Shown in pieces: positions 22,687 to 34,597 of a DNA stretch of 64,000 nt (the stretch's first letter is position 1; every line of letters begins with the position of its first letter). The stretch is from Forficula auricularia. Taxonomy: Eukaryota > Arthropoda > Insecta > Dermaptera > Forficulidae. Location: assembly GCA_024734495.1 (NCBI GenBank), contig JALMQS010000085.1, forward strand, positions 14,608,048 to 14,672,047, read 5' to 3'. The notes below the pieces were generated by a model. It was not told where the DNA came from. It saw nothing but the letters and a program-made list of their open reading frames with translations, and ran no database searches. The translations under genes and the position numbers were made by a program.

Positions 22687-22725
22687 ATGGATATGAAAAC
22701 GCGTCAATCATGAATATGGCTAAGA
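22687..22725 (+). CDS. Candidate short start exon
   Basis: AAAAAATAG precedes and GTAAGT follows a 39-bp segment. ATG at 22710 opens MNMAK and leaves one base of a split codon (phase 1). The donor is excellent, the acceptor weak, and an earlier ATG at 22687 opens a frame that stops within seven codons. Reported mainly because its phase agrees with the other candidates. Confidence 0.2.
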
Positions 22726-23426
22726 GTAAGTTAAAGTTTTGAAATTACAAGAGAGATCAGTCTGTCTCTAAAAGTATAATTTTATCACCTTAGATTCAGC
22801 TTTTAAGCAAGAACAAAAAATAATTGTTTTTTTTCTGGCTAGCGTCCTTGCGTTCCTTGACCTTTCGATGTCTGTCTCCGACCTGTTAAGACTATGGGCT
22901 ACCACAGTCCTTGCTCAGATGATTCATTAACCTGTTGGCTGTCAAATTAGAAACAAATCGTAAAAAATCATTTCCTCTACCCTTCAACTTCACAATCCAA
23001 CTGTTGAATTTTCCTTAAATTATCTCATTTCTATTTTAGATTCGAAAATCAATTCATTTCATAATGAACATTAAATCTATATATTATTAAATATTATTTA
23101 TTCGCTTCTTAAAAGTTGATTTGCACGAAATATTAACATTAGAACAATCAACGTCCATTGGCTATAAAATTAGACATAAATATATTTATTTTACCCTAGG
23201 GTGGAAAGCTACTTTGTCATTTTATCACCCTATTCGTATGGTAAAATAATAGTTTCAAAAATCATAAGAAGATGACAGCACCGTTCTTCTTAAAATACTT
23301 CAAATAAACGTACATTTAATTAAAAAATTTTAATTAAAGTAATTTCTTTTTGCAAATGAATTATAAAAAATACTTACGAAAATTTTCTATTCTTTTTAAC
23401 GTAGAGTGTATTTAGAAATTATATTC
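22726..23426. other. Noncoding DNA
   Basis: A GC-richer patch at 22840-22930 has no long frame. Remainder AT-rich. Confidence 0.3.
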
Positions 23427-23706
23427 TTCTTCGAGTGCCATACCCGAAAGCGGGTGTCGGCGCCTCTACACATATACCTGTGCTGAGTGTGTTTAGTTGT
23501 TTTACACAGATATACAGGACCTACTTTTTAACGCCGGTTCCGAACGGCTAATTTGGAGGGGTCACTTGGCAATTATACTCTTGGTAGGTTGCCATTACTT
23601 TCCAAGACGAGCCGACTGCAAATATCTATCTGCCGAAACTCGGTCTCGAAACAGCTTGATCTCTGAGTCAGCGACCCAACACTCTATCCACTGACCCACA
23701 GTCGCC
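23427..23706 (-). mobile_element. tRNA-derived SINE
   Basis: Read on the minus strand from 23706: AGGCGACTGTGGGTCAGTGG carries an A box (GGTCAGTGG), followed about 45 bases on by TTTCGAGACC, a B-box variant. A GC-richer body runs to about 23427 and contains CCCGCTTTCGGG. The + strand open stretch through it is incidental. No flanking duplication was resolved. Confidence 0.65.
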
Positions 23707-26039
23707 TCAGAAATTATATAATGTCTACAATTACATATTACCCATCTATTTAGGGTTTCGTAAAAAAGTAAAACACATTTCTATTAGTGCAATATCTTAT
23801 GTTTGTTGGTCCGTCTGTTAGAGAATGCAGCATGTAAGCTTAATAAACTACAAACTTCATATTTATTTATTTATTTTCCTCGAGATCCAAAATCACGTTA
23901 AAAGGGAAGGTCAAATTTTTTTAGGGGGATGAAAAAAAAATAGTTTTTATCAATGAGTGTAGGTTTTCCCATTAAGTAAGTATAATTAGATTAAATGTTT
24001 TCAATTTTTTTATTCACAGTATAGGAGGGTATTGAAGTAGGTACCTTACACGATTTTCGTACCTTGGGCCTTACGGGATATCCAAATGATATACAAATGA
24101 TATCCTACCTTAAAATTATTTATCTTATAGTAAATAAAATTTTGGAATTTAATTTTGATTTTAATCGTCATAGAAATAATTGAAAGATTCAAATCATTCA
24201 AAAATTAATGATTAATTTCTGATTTATTGGACAATGTTTCTCCACCTCAGAAAACTTAACCGACCTTATCTAGGCAGGTGCAACAGGTCCACATGCTAAG
24301 TCAGGAGATAAGAATTTTCATTTTTTTTTCTGATGTTTGTTTAATCTGGATAGTCACAATAACTCACGAAGGGAAAGTCAGAAAAAGTTAGTACTGGAGA
24401 CAATTCGAAAAACATTATTAAATTTTCGACTTTCTAGATTCATCCCTTCTAAGTAGTTGAATTGTATTAATAGGCTAAAACTTATTGTCAGCTTTCTAAC
24501 CCAACCCGTTAATTGCTGGCAAAAAAGGATCTAATAACCAACTTTTGTAGTGAACTCATTGAGTATTAAAAGAGTTTTCACTTTTTCTTTCATTTGGTTT
24601 TATTAAAAAAAAAAAATAGCTGTAGAACTGATACAACTTTTTAAACTGAACTTATAGTAAACTTTCTTATAATGTTTATTTTTAAATTTATTTTAATCAA
24701 ATGATTTTGACCTATATGGCATTTAGAGGAGAGCAGATTTATATCACTATGTTTCATTTTTCATTTTTCTGTTAATCTATAGTTCAAGGGACGATTTCGC
24801 ATTGTAAAACATGAGATTGTTGATATTTAGACTGTAACCTTAAACATATTCAGGAAAGAATGGCAGCTTTTTAGGTACTGAGATAAAGACAGAGAGGAAT
24901 AATCGTGAACCAGGAAGTAAGCAGGAAGCACAGTTACGTAGTTCAGGGTCCTGCGGTCGCCAACCATTTTCCCTATTTATATTAACATTAAATAAACACT
25001 TGCCATTTTAATATACCAACACACAAATTTAATGTGAGATATTTATATTGCAATATTCAAGTCAAGATTTGTGTCAGATTTTTATATCATTAACTTTAGG
25101 AGTAATGTAGACTTTTTAATGTCATGATATTTTTTGTTTATTGTAAATACACGAGGATATAATTATATATATTTATATCTAGGCATAATGTGAGGCATAA
25201 GCGTACCCATAATTTTTTTTTATATTTGTTGGGAGACATAAAAATTAAAACCCTTTTCCACGACTATGTTGTCGCCAAATTTCAGTAATTTTGAAATTTT
25301 TTTCAGCAAATGGTTTGAGCTAGAATATTATCACTTGGTGTAGAGGTGTACTGTATTAAGACAAATATGTGTTACAAATTACAAATTTCTACTCATTTTC
25401 CCCTACAAGCATTTGAGATCAGGCCCATATAAAATTTCCATTTTATTTTTCATTCAGAAATTCTGAAGTTAGAAATCCGAAAAATCTAATCCGTACACTG
25501 TATGTATAAAATTTTGAACTAATGAACCTTGGGGAGGATGTGCAATATTATATTAATACAAACATGTAAGTGTACAAATTGCCATTATTAGTAGACTTAA
25601 ATTTCTAAATAAATCCCGAGATATTGTCACCCACTAAATCCAAGCTGACATGTAAGAAACGTTGTCTTCACTCCCTCATGAAACAAACCTGATTGCAAAA
25701 AATGAAATCCACCTTAATTGGTTACTATATGACTATAATTATGTGAGGAAGGTCCATGGTCTATCTGACAAAAGTATCAGCGCTAAACATTTCATTCAAA
25801 GATTTAAATTTCATTTGTAAAATTTCTAGTCTAATGATTCTAAATTTAAATACATAGCCATGCCGTAAATAAAAAGCATCCCCTTGTGATTTCTTTGGAA
25901 ATTTAAAATCTGTTATTATTGGCAATATGAATGAACCCTTAACTTCAATTTGGAAATAATCTTTTTATTTGCTTTCGATTTTCGAATAAATTCGAAGCAC
26001 TCAACTATCTTTATTTAAGCTTTATTTACATATAACATA
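23707..26039. other. AT-rich DNA with traces of an old repeat
   Basis: No gene. From 25735 onward, motifs such as TTTAAATACATAGCCATGCC and GACAAAAGTATCAGCGC are diverged versions of the internal part of the family at 42194-42901 and 56013-56317. Confidence 0.35.
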
Positions 26040-26335
26040 GGTATATGTGTTTAAAGAGAGTCACTCACAGGGTATCAATTGACCCGGATTGCTATTTTTG
26101 CCCCTGGGCTCGATTCTTGAGAGGGTGGACAGTTGAACACAGCTCTGCTATACGCAGGACAGTTTAAGTTACATACTCGTATGAAAGAAGGCTTTGCACT
26201 TCACAAGGTAGCCAAATGGTCCGGATTGTTATTATTGTCACTCGAATTCCCGATGGTGGTAAAAAACAATCAGTTTATCATATAATTAAAAATAATCCCT
26301 TTCATTGGATCTAATAGATGATATCCTCTTGTCAT
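26040..26335 (+). mobile_element. Two degenerate tRNA-like SINE units
   Basis: GACCCGGATTGCTATTTTTG with TGGGCTCGATTC, and GGTCCGGATTGTTATTATTG with CACTCGAATTCC, are diverged copies of the A-box-to-B-box segment of the family at 42194-42901. TTGGATCTAATAGATGATATC near 26308 matches that family's flank. Too decayed to be active. Confidence 0.5.
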
Positions 26336-26705
26336 TTTATTAGACAGCTCTTCTAACATGTAATAAATATTATTCATGGTACTCGATTTAAAGAACATGT
26401 CTGCTTATTAAAATAGTGTAACATAATTATAACAGTCCGTTAGTTTTTCATATGGTAATTTAATTTTTTTTCTAATTTTGTGTCTTTAAACACATATATA
26501 CCAATGTGGAAGCTAGATAACTCAAATTGTTTTTGGAAATACGCATCTTTTAGCCCTAAAATTAATTCTAGCATTCTTCGTTCTTGTGTTGATTTGGAAT
26601 ATAGACTGTAAAAAAAATTGTAAATTTGCTATATGTTTACAATACAAATAGATAGGAAATTTACAAGATTGCGTATAATAAAAAAAAATACTATTAGTAC
26701 AAAAT

Positions 26706-27222
26706 CCCGATTTAGGACGACCTTCACCTATCAAGTTTCCTAATTAAATTAATATTTTGATAATATAATGTATTAATAAACAACACTTGTTAGGGTCTAC
26801 ATCCAATTTCTCTGCATAGCTATTTTATCTAATTTTTTAGATTTATTTATTTTATTTTATTTTTTTAAATATCTACATTTTCATATATAACAATAAAGGA
26901 AATTCTATAACTCCAAAAATACTAATTCGAAGTTACCTGTTGATACCCTGTCTACCTGGACTTATGCAGGGAAAAAGATGGCGACCCAACTTTGGCAATT
27001 TATATACAGATTTTACTATCGATTGGTAATATATTTATCCTTCTAACTCGATAACTACATTTTTGTAATAAAGTTAACAACTTTAGTTTTTTATTAAAGA
27101 TAGCTATGCAGGGAAATTGGATGTCGACCCTATCAAGTGTTATTTATTAATACATTATATTATCAAAATATTAATTTCATCAGGAAACTTGATAGGTGAA
27201 GGACGTCCTAAGTCGTGATCAT
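26706..27222. mobile_element. Inverted-repeat element with ~125-bp arms
   Basis: Left arm 26706-26830 and right arm 27099-27222 are inverted complements: CCTATCAAGTTTCCTAATTA answers CAGGAAACTTGATAGG, and ACATCCAATTTCTCTGCATA answers TGCAGGGAAATTGGATGT. The 270-bp centre is AT-rich. ACTCGATAACTACATTTTTG in the centre recurs at about 27930. No transposase. Confidence 0.75.
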
Positions 27223-27339
27223 AGACTATATGTTATATTGGTAAAATCACATTAACTCATTTCAAAAATACAAGAATAAATTGTAACTTTACTTTTTCTT
27301 GTATTAATTAGATACGTATTAGTAAATAAGCTTACGTGT

Positions 27340-27925
27340 TCTGATGTGGCCATCCACTTGACTTTACCTTACAAACTGGCCCCTAACTTATATTTAATAT
27401 TTAATAAAATTATTTATAATCATGTAGGGGAGAGGGTTAGTTTTTGCATTTTTAGACTTCTGGGGTCCCACTGTTTATGTATACAAAATTTGGTTGAGTT
27501 TTTTCAAATGGCCTAGATTTTTACTTTTTAACCCTTCCCCCTCCACTCCCTCTAATTTTGGGTTGATATGCACCAAAATCTAATCAGCTTTTAATCTCAA
27601 TGGACCAAAACTACATGTGAAATTAGGTTTCGATATTCACACTAGATTTTGAGCTAGCTCGTTCACAAAAATTTGGTAACGCACAGACTAACAGACTAAC
27701 TAATAGACATTTTGACAAAACAATTATTATCTCGAAAAATATAATTTTTTCGATGTTCACTTATTAGAGCTTTTTGTAGAGCAAAATGACATGGTATCGC
27801 TCAATTTTTAATCAAAATAGTTTAAACCGTTTTTGAGATATTTCGAAAAAAGAAAGAAAAAACCCACTTTTTCATGCACGATTACAATACTTGGCCATAC
27901 CCTGTATGGTAAAGTAAAAATATAA
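27340..27925 (+). mobile_element. Dispersed repeat, GTGGCCATCCACTTGAC family, copy 1
   Basis: Starts near GATGTGGCCATCCACTTGAC and ends in CATGCACGATTACAATACTT then CTGTATGGTAAAG. CTTTACC-type and GGTAAAG ends suggest inverted termini. A second copy at about 52940-54310 carries an insertion that this copy lacks, so this is the empty site. Includes AAAATTTGGTTGAG, a motif seen in at least four places in the window. Confidence 0.6.
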
Positions 27926-28300
27926 AGAAAACTCGATAACTACATTTATGTAATAAAATTAACAACTTTAATTTTTTTATTAAAAATAGCTATGCTTATT
28001 ACTAAAAAGTTTTGAGGCCGGACTTTCCATTTTTATAGTAAATTATATAAGAAATTTTTTAAAAATGTAGACGGACAAACATACAAAAAAATGATGCTTA
28101 AAAGTTATTTTTCCAACAGAAAGTACAAACTTTTTGAGAGAACCTGCTTTTTTGCCTAACTTAACGGGTGATAAAATTTCCGGCAATTTACTAATATTAT
28201 ATTTAGTGATTCGTATATTAAAAATAGCAAAATAATACTTCCTTTTTTCATGACCTGAATTAAGAATAAACTCTTTAAAGAACCTCTAATAAGCATCTAT
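27926..28300. other. AT-rich noncoding DNA
   Basis: No gene. Begins with the AACTACATTTATGTAATAAA repeat fragment. Confidence 0.3.
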
Positions 28301-28415
28301 TGTGAATGGAAATTGGCGTCCGGCGTTGGAGCCGAATCGAGTTCACCTTGGCGGAATCGATAGAGGTCGTCGAAGAACATAACAGTTAAGGCCAACAACA
28401 AAGCTTTGTTGTTAC

Positions 28416-28517
28416 CTTGCCAAAGGAGATAAAGATACATCGATGTAGATATAGGGAGATTGATGATACAATATCCGGTATCTTATTATTCGACGAATCG
28501 ATTGCTTTGTTTTTCAT
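28416..28517 (-). CDS. Candidate first coding exon, minus strand
   Basis: On the minus strand ATG (28517) opens 34 codons beginning MKNKAIDSSNNKIPDIVSS and ends at GGCAAG/GTAACA, a fair donor, in phase 0. The region 28300-28640 is GC-richer than its surroundings. The 20-bp perfect palindrome AACAACAAAGCTTTGTTGTT (28393-28412) lies just inside the putative intron. Conserved noncoding DNA is an equally good reading. No family recognised. Confidence 0.25.
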
Positions 28518-28639
28518 TATCTCAGTGATGACGTTTTTTGGGTGTCATGAGATTAAGAATAATTACGCAATCATCCTGAAATTAATATTTATGCGTGTAG
28601 AAATAGGATGCGAGTTTCGTCCAATTTGGTAAATTTAAT

Positions 28640-29367
28640 TAAGCGAAAAATAATTCATTAAATTACTAGGAATAATAGCAAAATATTACAAAAAAATTTC
28701 AAAAATATTTTTTTTTCAAAACTCGGTACGTTCACCAGTTAGAGCAGCCTTAATAATAAACTTAAATATAATAAATTATTATAAATTTATTTTTATTTTG
28801 ATTAGTTAAGAAAAAAAATTATATTTTCTTGATTTTGGAACCGGAATTTCTAAACCTTGAAAGCCCAAAATCTACACTGTTAAATATTTCTAATAGGTAT
28901 ATAAAAAAAAGAAAAATAATTAAAAAAAAAAATCGAAAAATCTTTCATGTAAATGTCCACTTCCGGTGTTCCGATTTAAACCAAAAAGCTTTCTATACTC
29001 TTTTTAGCCTATATCGAGCTTACGTTTCGAATTTCGTAGCTCTGAGACTTATGGTTGCGAAACTCAGGGGGTGGGGGGGGGTAGGTACGTACATACGTAC
29101 ATAGGCACTGACCAATGGATTTTTGGCCCCTTTTTATCCTCTGGGGTCCACAATTTCTGGTTTTCCGATTTTCAACTATTAAGGGCATCGTTTCCTTCCA
29201 GCTAGAAGTTACAAAATTAAATTAACTTTTTTTCATCTCTGAGATACAAGATCTCAAAGCATCAGGACCCAGACAGGGCTCATTATATTATATGAATATA
29301 AAATGTTAAAGTAAAAAATCGTTGGAAGTCCGCCCTCAAAACTTTTTTAGTAATATTACCAGTATTG
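28640..29367. other. Repeat-like noncoding DNA
   Basis: A long open stretch on + (28829-29104) is low in coding character and contains A-runs, TTACGTTTCGAATTTCG and a GGGG-rich tract; I read it as transposon-derived noncoding sequence. No splice sites support it. Confidence 0.35.
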
Positions 29368-29720
29368 CAGTGGCGGTTGGTGAATTTTCAACCAGGGGAT
29401 CCTGTCCAAAAAAACTACCTTCATTTTTTGAAATTGTATTTTTAAATTTTGCTTGAACCGGAGGATATACCAGGCGAGAGACTTCCAAACCTTCTATCGA
29501 CACCTTTTTCGGAAAAATCATTCATTTTAATTGCTCCTTGAAGCTATGCAACAATTTTATTTTCACTTCGAGAACCAATATAGTTTTTAAAACAAAAAAT
29601 GTTTTTTATAGAAATAAATATTTGAAATAAAGGATAATAATTTGAAAATTTAAAGATCCTTCTTGAAGCTTCGACAATATATTTTTATTTTTATGAAAAT
29701 ACTCTAAATGTTTGAAACAC
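29368..29720 (+). mobile_element. Non-autonomous element, CAGTGGCGGTTGGTGA family, copy 1
   Basis: Starts CAGTGGCGGTTGGTGA, then CTGTCCAAAAAAACTACCTT, then a 3' half with TATGCAACAATTTTATTT, ending near ACTCTAAATGTTTGAAA. Other copies are at 33290-33978, 46397-46968 and 58671-59113. This copy lacks the middle block with TTCCGATCTTATATATTGAG. The CAGTGG start hints at hAT, but no 8-bp duplication was confirmed. Confidence 0.65.
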
Positions 29721-30327
29721 ACAAAAAATAAATAAAAGCCAATCATATTTGAAAATGATTTTTAGATAATTTTAAACACATTGAGCAAAAAATTAATAAA
29801 TAAATAAAATTAAGTGAATTCAATACTAGGATCAAGTAATTAGAAACATGAAAATAGATCAAGGCCACTGAGAAAGATAAGTAAAAAGTCAATCCAAGAT
29901 AGAAATATGTCTATATCATATATCAATAATTAACCTTCATTTCTTTAAATATGTTTTTTGTAATCTTGTTTTTTCTCGATATTTTCGGGCTTGTTTATTA
30001 ATTTCAAGTCATTAAATTGGGGAGGGGGATAGGAAAATAATGGAATTGGAATAATTATCGGAAAAGAGGTTTTTTATTTAATTAGTTTTAAAAACAAGGA
30101 TTAAACAGATGAACAAGGACACTCGATGGTGGAGATGTAATCTCCGGAGTCGAAGCTCAAAACAATGTATACATTAATTCATGTAAAATAATTGGTTTAA
30201 TAAAATTTATAAAAAAGTCATTAAATTGGATTTCAAAATTAACATTTTTTTGAGTTATTTTACATTTATTGATATAATACTTTGTCCTTTAATATTTTTA
30301 CTTTTTTTATTTTACCCTTTATAATAT
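29721..30327. other. AT-rich noncoding DNA
   Basis: No feature recognised. Confidence 0.3.
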
Positions 30328-30866
30328 AAGAAAAAAGTAAAGATATTTTTTTGAAAATTATTATTTAATATGAGTTATTCACTAGTTCACTTGTTTCACA
30401 TGTAAGAAATAAAAGGGAGAGGGTGTTTTCTCAATATATATATTTCGAGCTGTCAAACCATCATCAAGAGATACAGAATATAAGTATAACTAAATAATTT
30501 TTAGGATGCCATCGTATATATGTGTACAGAAAGCACACATAATATATGTACATACAAGAGAAAATGTTTTTAAATATTTTAACAGGTCAATATCTCTTGG
30601 TGCTATAGAATTTTATTATACAAAAATATTTCTTTTATAAAATAATAAAATTCTATACCTCCAAGACCTGTTAAAATATTTAAAAACTTTTTCTCTTGTA
30701 CTTTCTGGACACATATATTTCATCTAAAGAGATTTTATTATATATTCTGTATCTACTATGATGGGTTGACATATTGAAAAACTCCTCTCTCTTTATTTCT
30801 TACATGTGAAACAAGTGACCTAGTAAATAATAATTTTCCAAAAAATATTTTACTATTTTCTTTTAT
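30328..30866. mobile_element. Large fold-back element with degenerate hammerhead motif
   Basis: Arms of about 200-270 bp are inverted complements around a centre near 30630: TTTCACATGTAAGAAATAAA answers TTTATTTCTTACATGTGAAA, and AAATATTTTAACAGGTC answers GACCTGTTAAAATATTT. In the left arm the minus strand reads TTGATGATGG, a loop, then CGAAAT (30440-30475), a degraded hammerhead core. TATGTTTCACCTAG near 30870 also follows the related remnant near 22588. Confidence 0.65.
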
Positions 30867-31069
30867 TAAATATGTTTCACCTAGCACCGGACTCTCTAAT
30901 ATACTTTTTGCTAAGAAAAAATGTTGTGTTTTGTTTTGTTTTAGTTTGAAAATGTATGTAGTTTGAATAATGTAAATTCCTTACTTACTTTATTTTGTAA
31001 TAATGTATCAAATAATATTTTATTATTGTTGAAATGAGACAATGAAAATCAAACAAACAAACAAACCAT

Positions 31070-31141
31070 AGGTCCCACTGAGATTTTAACTCGGATCGCT
31101 GAATCCAAAATTCAGAATTCTGCACCATTCACCATGGGACC
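31070..31141 (-). pseudogene. tRNA-Gln pseudogene
   Basis: Full tRNA length (72 nt) with intact acceptor stem GGTCCCA/TGGGACC and an anticodon loop that would read TTG, but the D arm is rearranged (GGTGAATGGTGCAG). The T arm has TTAAAAT in place of TTCAAAT with a broken stem pair, destroying the B box. Clearly related to the four intact copies nearby. Confidence 0.8.
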
Positions 31142-31303
31142 ATGCAAACAGAATCATTGCCACCTTAAGAACGTAGGTAGCAGTGGCGTAAATAACGCCT
31201 TCGCCCTGCTAATATAGCGAGAGAAAACTATTTTTTTAATATAGGGGTTTCGAATAGAGGATCACACCCAAGGTGTTGGCAGAAGGCGCAGGTGGCCTTA
31301 GTT

Positions 31304-31529
31304 ACCTACACCAGGGGTCGGCAACCTTTTGAGAAGGAAAACCCAAAGCTTAAAATTTGCAAAATTTCCCAGTTTTAAAGAGCCACCTAACATATTTAAT
31401 TCAATGTTATGGTTTTTGAATAGGATTAGGATATATAAATTTGATTTTTGATTTAAAATAAAGCCGCATCTTCACGTCGAAATAGCCGCATGTAGCTCGC
31501 GAGCCGCAGGTGCCGACCCTGACCTACAC
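31304..31529. mobile_element. hAT MITE (31312-31521) with perfect 8-bp duplication
   Basis: The 210-bp element starts CAGGGGTCGGCAACC and ends GGTGCCGACCCTG, a near-perfect inverted repeat typical of hAT elements. ACCTACAC lies immediately on both sides (31304-31311 and 31522-31529). The interior is noncoding and contains AGCCGCATGTAGCTCGCGAG. It inserted after a GC-rich segment (31170-31300) starting CAGTGGCGTAA that is itself transposon-like. Confidence 0.9.
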
Positions 31530-32065
31530 AATGCTAGGTAAAATGTTTATAGGCTGGGGAGTGTTTGTCAAATATCTGAAGATTGAACGGATATAAATAC
31601 GATATAAGTGGTGGTATATAATCTCTTTTGGAACTAGATCAGAATCACTCATTGGATTTTTATAATTTTTACATTAAAACTAAAAAAGTATATTTAATTT
31701 TATTTTCCAATGGAGGGAGCTGGAACTTTGAAATATAACTAAGGTGTTATCGAGATTTGAAAAGTTCAAAGTGTAACTATTACACAATGTTACTATGATT
31801 TATTATATGTATTCTGCTACTCTGGGCAAAAAACTTTCAATTGAATATTAAATGTTTAGTAATTTTATGAAATGGGCGAAATTTTCAAAATTTAAAAAAA
31901 AACTCATACGTATCTTTCGTTAAAATTAATCAATTTAAAATTAAGCTTCGATTCAAGAGTCGAGTTCGAAACTTTCAAACATAAAAAACAAAATATCCCC
32001 CAACATCCAAGATAATTTTCAAGTTTCTTTTACATTTGGTTTGACAAAAAAGAAAAATATAATCA
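31530..32065. other. AT-rich spacer
   Basis: No feature. The T/A-rich end next to the tRNA supplies its Pol III terminator. Confidence 0.3.
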
Positions 32066-32137
32066 AGGTCCCACCGAGATTTGAACTCGGATCGCTGGAT
32101 TCAGAGTCCAGAGTGCTAACCATTACACCATGGGACC
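32066..32137 (-). tRNA. tRNA-Gln(CTG)
   Basis: Decodes CAG glutamine codons. The 72-nt cloverleaf has acceptor GGTCCCA/TGGGACC, D arm with TGGTGTAATGG (A box), anticodon stem CTGGA/TCCAG enclosing CTCTGAA with anticodon CTG, and T arm CCGAG-TTCAAAT-CTCGG (B box). No intron. On the transcribed strand a TTTTTCTTTTTT run follows and should terminate Pol III. CCA is not encoded, as expected in eukaryotes. Confidence 0.95.
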
Positions 32138-33037
32138 ATATATTACGTCCCATTAAAAAATAATTTCTGCTAGACCTAAGTATTCCAAGCGAGCTGTGTA
32201 CTATTAATTAAATTGCTCGCCCAAATTATTATTTCTTCAATTGAGTTTTTCTTCATTTTTACATTTTTAACCATATTTAAATTATTATGAACCCGATTAT
32301 TCTTTGGATTTTTTTGAAACTTTATATTTTTGATTTCTATTCAATATTTTTAATCAGTTGATACATTTTTGACATTCTTCTTTGAGTTTTGTGATATTTT
32401 TTAGATAGAAAATTCTTCATAATTTTTTATAAAATACAATCCTGACCATATTATGTACGACTCAGTATCACTTATTAAATCAAAATGAAAAGTTCATTTT
32501 GAGACTCTAACGCCCTCTTGATATTCTCAAATAGAAATTTCAGCATCTTTAGAACATTTGTCAGAGATTCAGCATTCTAGTTTGATGAAGGACTGTTTTG
32601 GCTGGTTTTTCTATACCTGTATATTAGGATGCAATTTGCAAATCTCTGAAAGCAAAAAAAGGTTCGCTCTCTTTGTCGTGATTCTTTTTCGAATATTTCT
32701 ACCGTATTAGAAATAAATAGCTTTTGAAAATTATTTTCTGTGTCAGAAATTGAAATGTGATCATCTGCAAAAAGAATTGTGCTTAAATCTGGGTCCCTTC
32801 CTGTGTATTGGCCCCCAGGTAGAAAAACTTTTTTGCTGCCCTTTTATTTCAGTCATTGAGGAATTTTAATAAGACTTAACTTATATGGTTATATGCTAGT
32901 TGAGGGGAAGATATGACATTTTTGTACAGTTTGCTGTCTTCTATGTAACATTGTGTGGTCTGGTTCCAGTCGCCATTTTGATAAAATGGCGTCAAAAATA
33001 TTTCAAGAATATCTCTTCTCTGCCACCTAGCCTTACA
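32138..33037. other. AT-rich noncoding DNA
   Basis: No gene supported; frames near 32900-33140 run into the MITE end at 33038 and are not coding-like. Confidence 0.3.
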
Positions 33038-34080
33038 GGGGCCATCCACAAATTATGTCACACGTTAAGGGAGCGGAGGGGGCCAGACAAACGGGGGAGG
33101 GCGAGTGTCATAAATTTCATGACGTCACATGAATCAATCTAAAGTATTAAAACTCAACTCTAACGAAAAGCTTTAAAATGTCCAGGACACAAGATGATTA
33201 AATTTGGTATCGTTCATTTGATTTGTGATGTTTTGTAAAATTTCTAAAATGCTTGATTTATTATTGATTTTATGAAAAAAAATTTAAATCGGTGGAGTTG
33301 GTGACTTTTCAACCAGTGGATGCTGTCCAAAAAACTACCTTCATTTTTTGCACTTTTATTGTAATTTTTGCTTTTTTTTTGCAAATTTCATCGAATACGG
33401 CATCATTTTGGTTATTTTTTAAATTTAACATTAGATTTTTTAAAAATATATTTTGGGACCTTCGCCCCAAATGGATACTGCTTTGTGTGAGTGAGGATAG
33501 GAGTCAGAAATTAATTCTAGCAAGATATGACTTATTGTCTTTGCATTCTTAGTTATTTCCGATCTTATATATTGAGAGTTCTTACAAATGATTAGTTCAA
33601 AGATTCTATTTTTTATAATAATAGTTCCTCAGCGAGAACAGTTTTTATTCGTCTAAACTCGTCTAGACTTCTCTTTGACATGCTTGAACTGGAAGATATA
33701 TCTACCAGGCAGGGACTTCAAACCTTCTTCACTCTATCGGCACCCTTTTCGGAATATCATTCATTTTAATTGCCCCTTGAAACTATGCAACAATTTTATT
33801 TCATTTCGAGAACCAATATACTTTTCAAAACAAAAAAATGTTTTTTATAGAAATATTTGAAATAACGGATAATAATTTCAAAATTTAAAGATTCTTCTGA
33901 AATTTTGAAATTGACCTAATATACCTATATATTTATGAAAATACTCTAAATGTCTGAAATTTTAGGGATGCGCCGCATCGATAACATCCATGAATAATTT
34001 ACACAAATGTGACCACCTGTGACAAGGACGGGGGTTCCAAAAATCATGAAATTCGTGTGAAGTAATTTATGGATGGCCCC
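33038..34080. mobile_element. DNA element with GGGGCCATCC termini, carrying a nested element
   Basis: The left terminus GGGGCCATCCACAAATTATG is answered at the right by its inverted relative ending ATTTATGGATGGCCCC; the flanks TTACA/TTATA suggest a TTA duplication. It contains TCATGACGTCACATG-like motifs next to both ends. Between them lies a CAGTGGCGG-family copy (33290-33978), so it is composite. The shorter relative at 1764-2004 lacks that insert. Confidence 0.7.
33290..33978 (+). mobile_element. CAGTGGCGG-family element, copy 2 (longest)
   Basis: Contains all blocks of the family: GTTGGTGACTTTTCAACCAG, GAATACGGCATCATTTTGG, GGACCTTCGCCCCAAATGG, TTCCGATCTTATATATTGAG, GAGAACCAATATACTTTTC, and the end GGGATGCGCCGCAT. 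Its first bases are mutated (CGGTGGAG). Nested in 33038-34080. The open frame through its first part is not conserved among copies. Confidence 0.65.
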
Positions 34081-34546
34081 TTATAGTACCAACAATTTTC
34101 TATAATCAGGGCTTAATTTTTTCAAAAAGAACCTGATCGCTTGGAAAAATGAACGTTAATTCATATTCTTTAGCACTTTTAGTTCTTGATTGAATAAAAA
34201 AGAACCGGAACACCGCGGCGTTCCGGATCATTCCCGTTTATTTATATCTACATTTTTTCCTTTTCACACCAATCAAATATAATTGTTAATTATATTTTTT
34301 TGTGTTAAATTTTCCAAATTAAATTATCTTAAATTTTTTTTCAACTACTATTATACCTACTCATATGCAAAATACATAATATGTAGATTTGTAGATTCTA
34401 TAAACAACAATTTCTTAAATATTTTTCCTAATATATAATTAAAATTCTAACAAAATCATTTTTATATACCATATACATATTATTTTTCTAAATAAATTTT
34501 CTTATCTAAAAAATCTATCAATTTTAACCAGGTTCAAATTTATGGT
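34081..34546. other. AT-rich DNA with an old repeat end
   Basis: CAGGGCTTAATTTTTTCAAA near 34107 followed by AGCACTTTTAGTTCTTGATT recurs at about 39583-39680. Probably the end of an old hAT-type element; its other end was not found. CCGGAACACCGCGGCGTTCCGG near 34204 is a strong palindrome. Confidence 0.35.
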
Positions 34547-34597
34547 AGATCCCACCGTGTTTTGAGCTCGAATCGCTAAAGTTCAGAGTGTACCATA
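34547..34597 (-). pseudogene. Decayed tRNA-Gln fragment
   Basis: GATCCCACCGTGTTTTGAGC followed by TCGAATCGCTAAAGTTCAGAG is recognisably the T arm, variable region and anticodon arm of the neighbouring tRNA-Gln genes, with many substitutions and a lost 5' half. Confidence 0.65.

Noticed and set aside
28829..29104. 91-codon open stretch on the + strand
   Set aside because: AT- and A-run-driven composition, ends in a G-run, no splice sites, and neighbouring phrases look repetitive.
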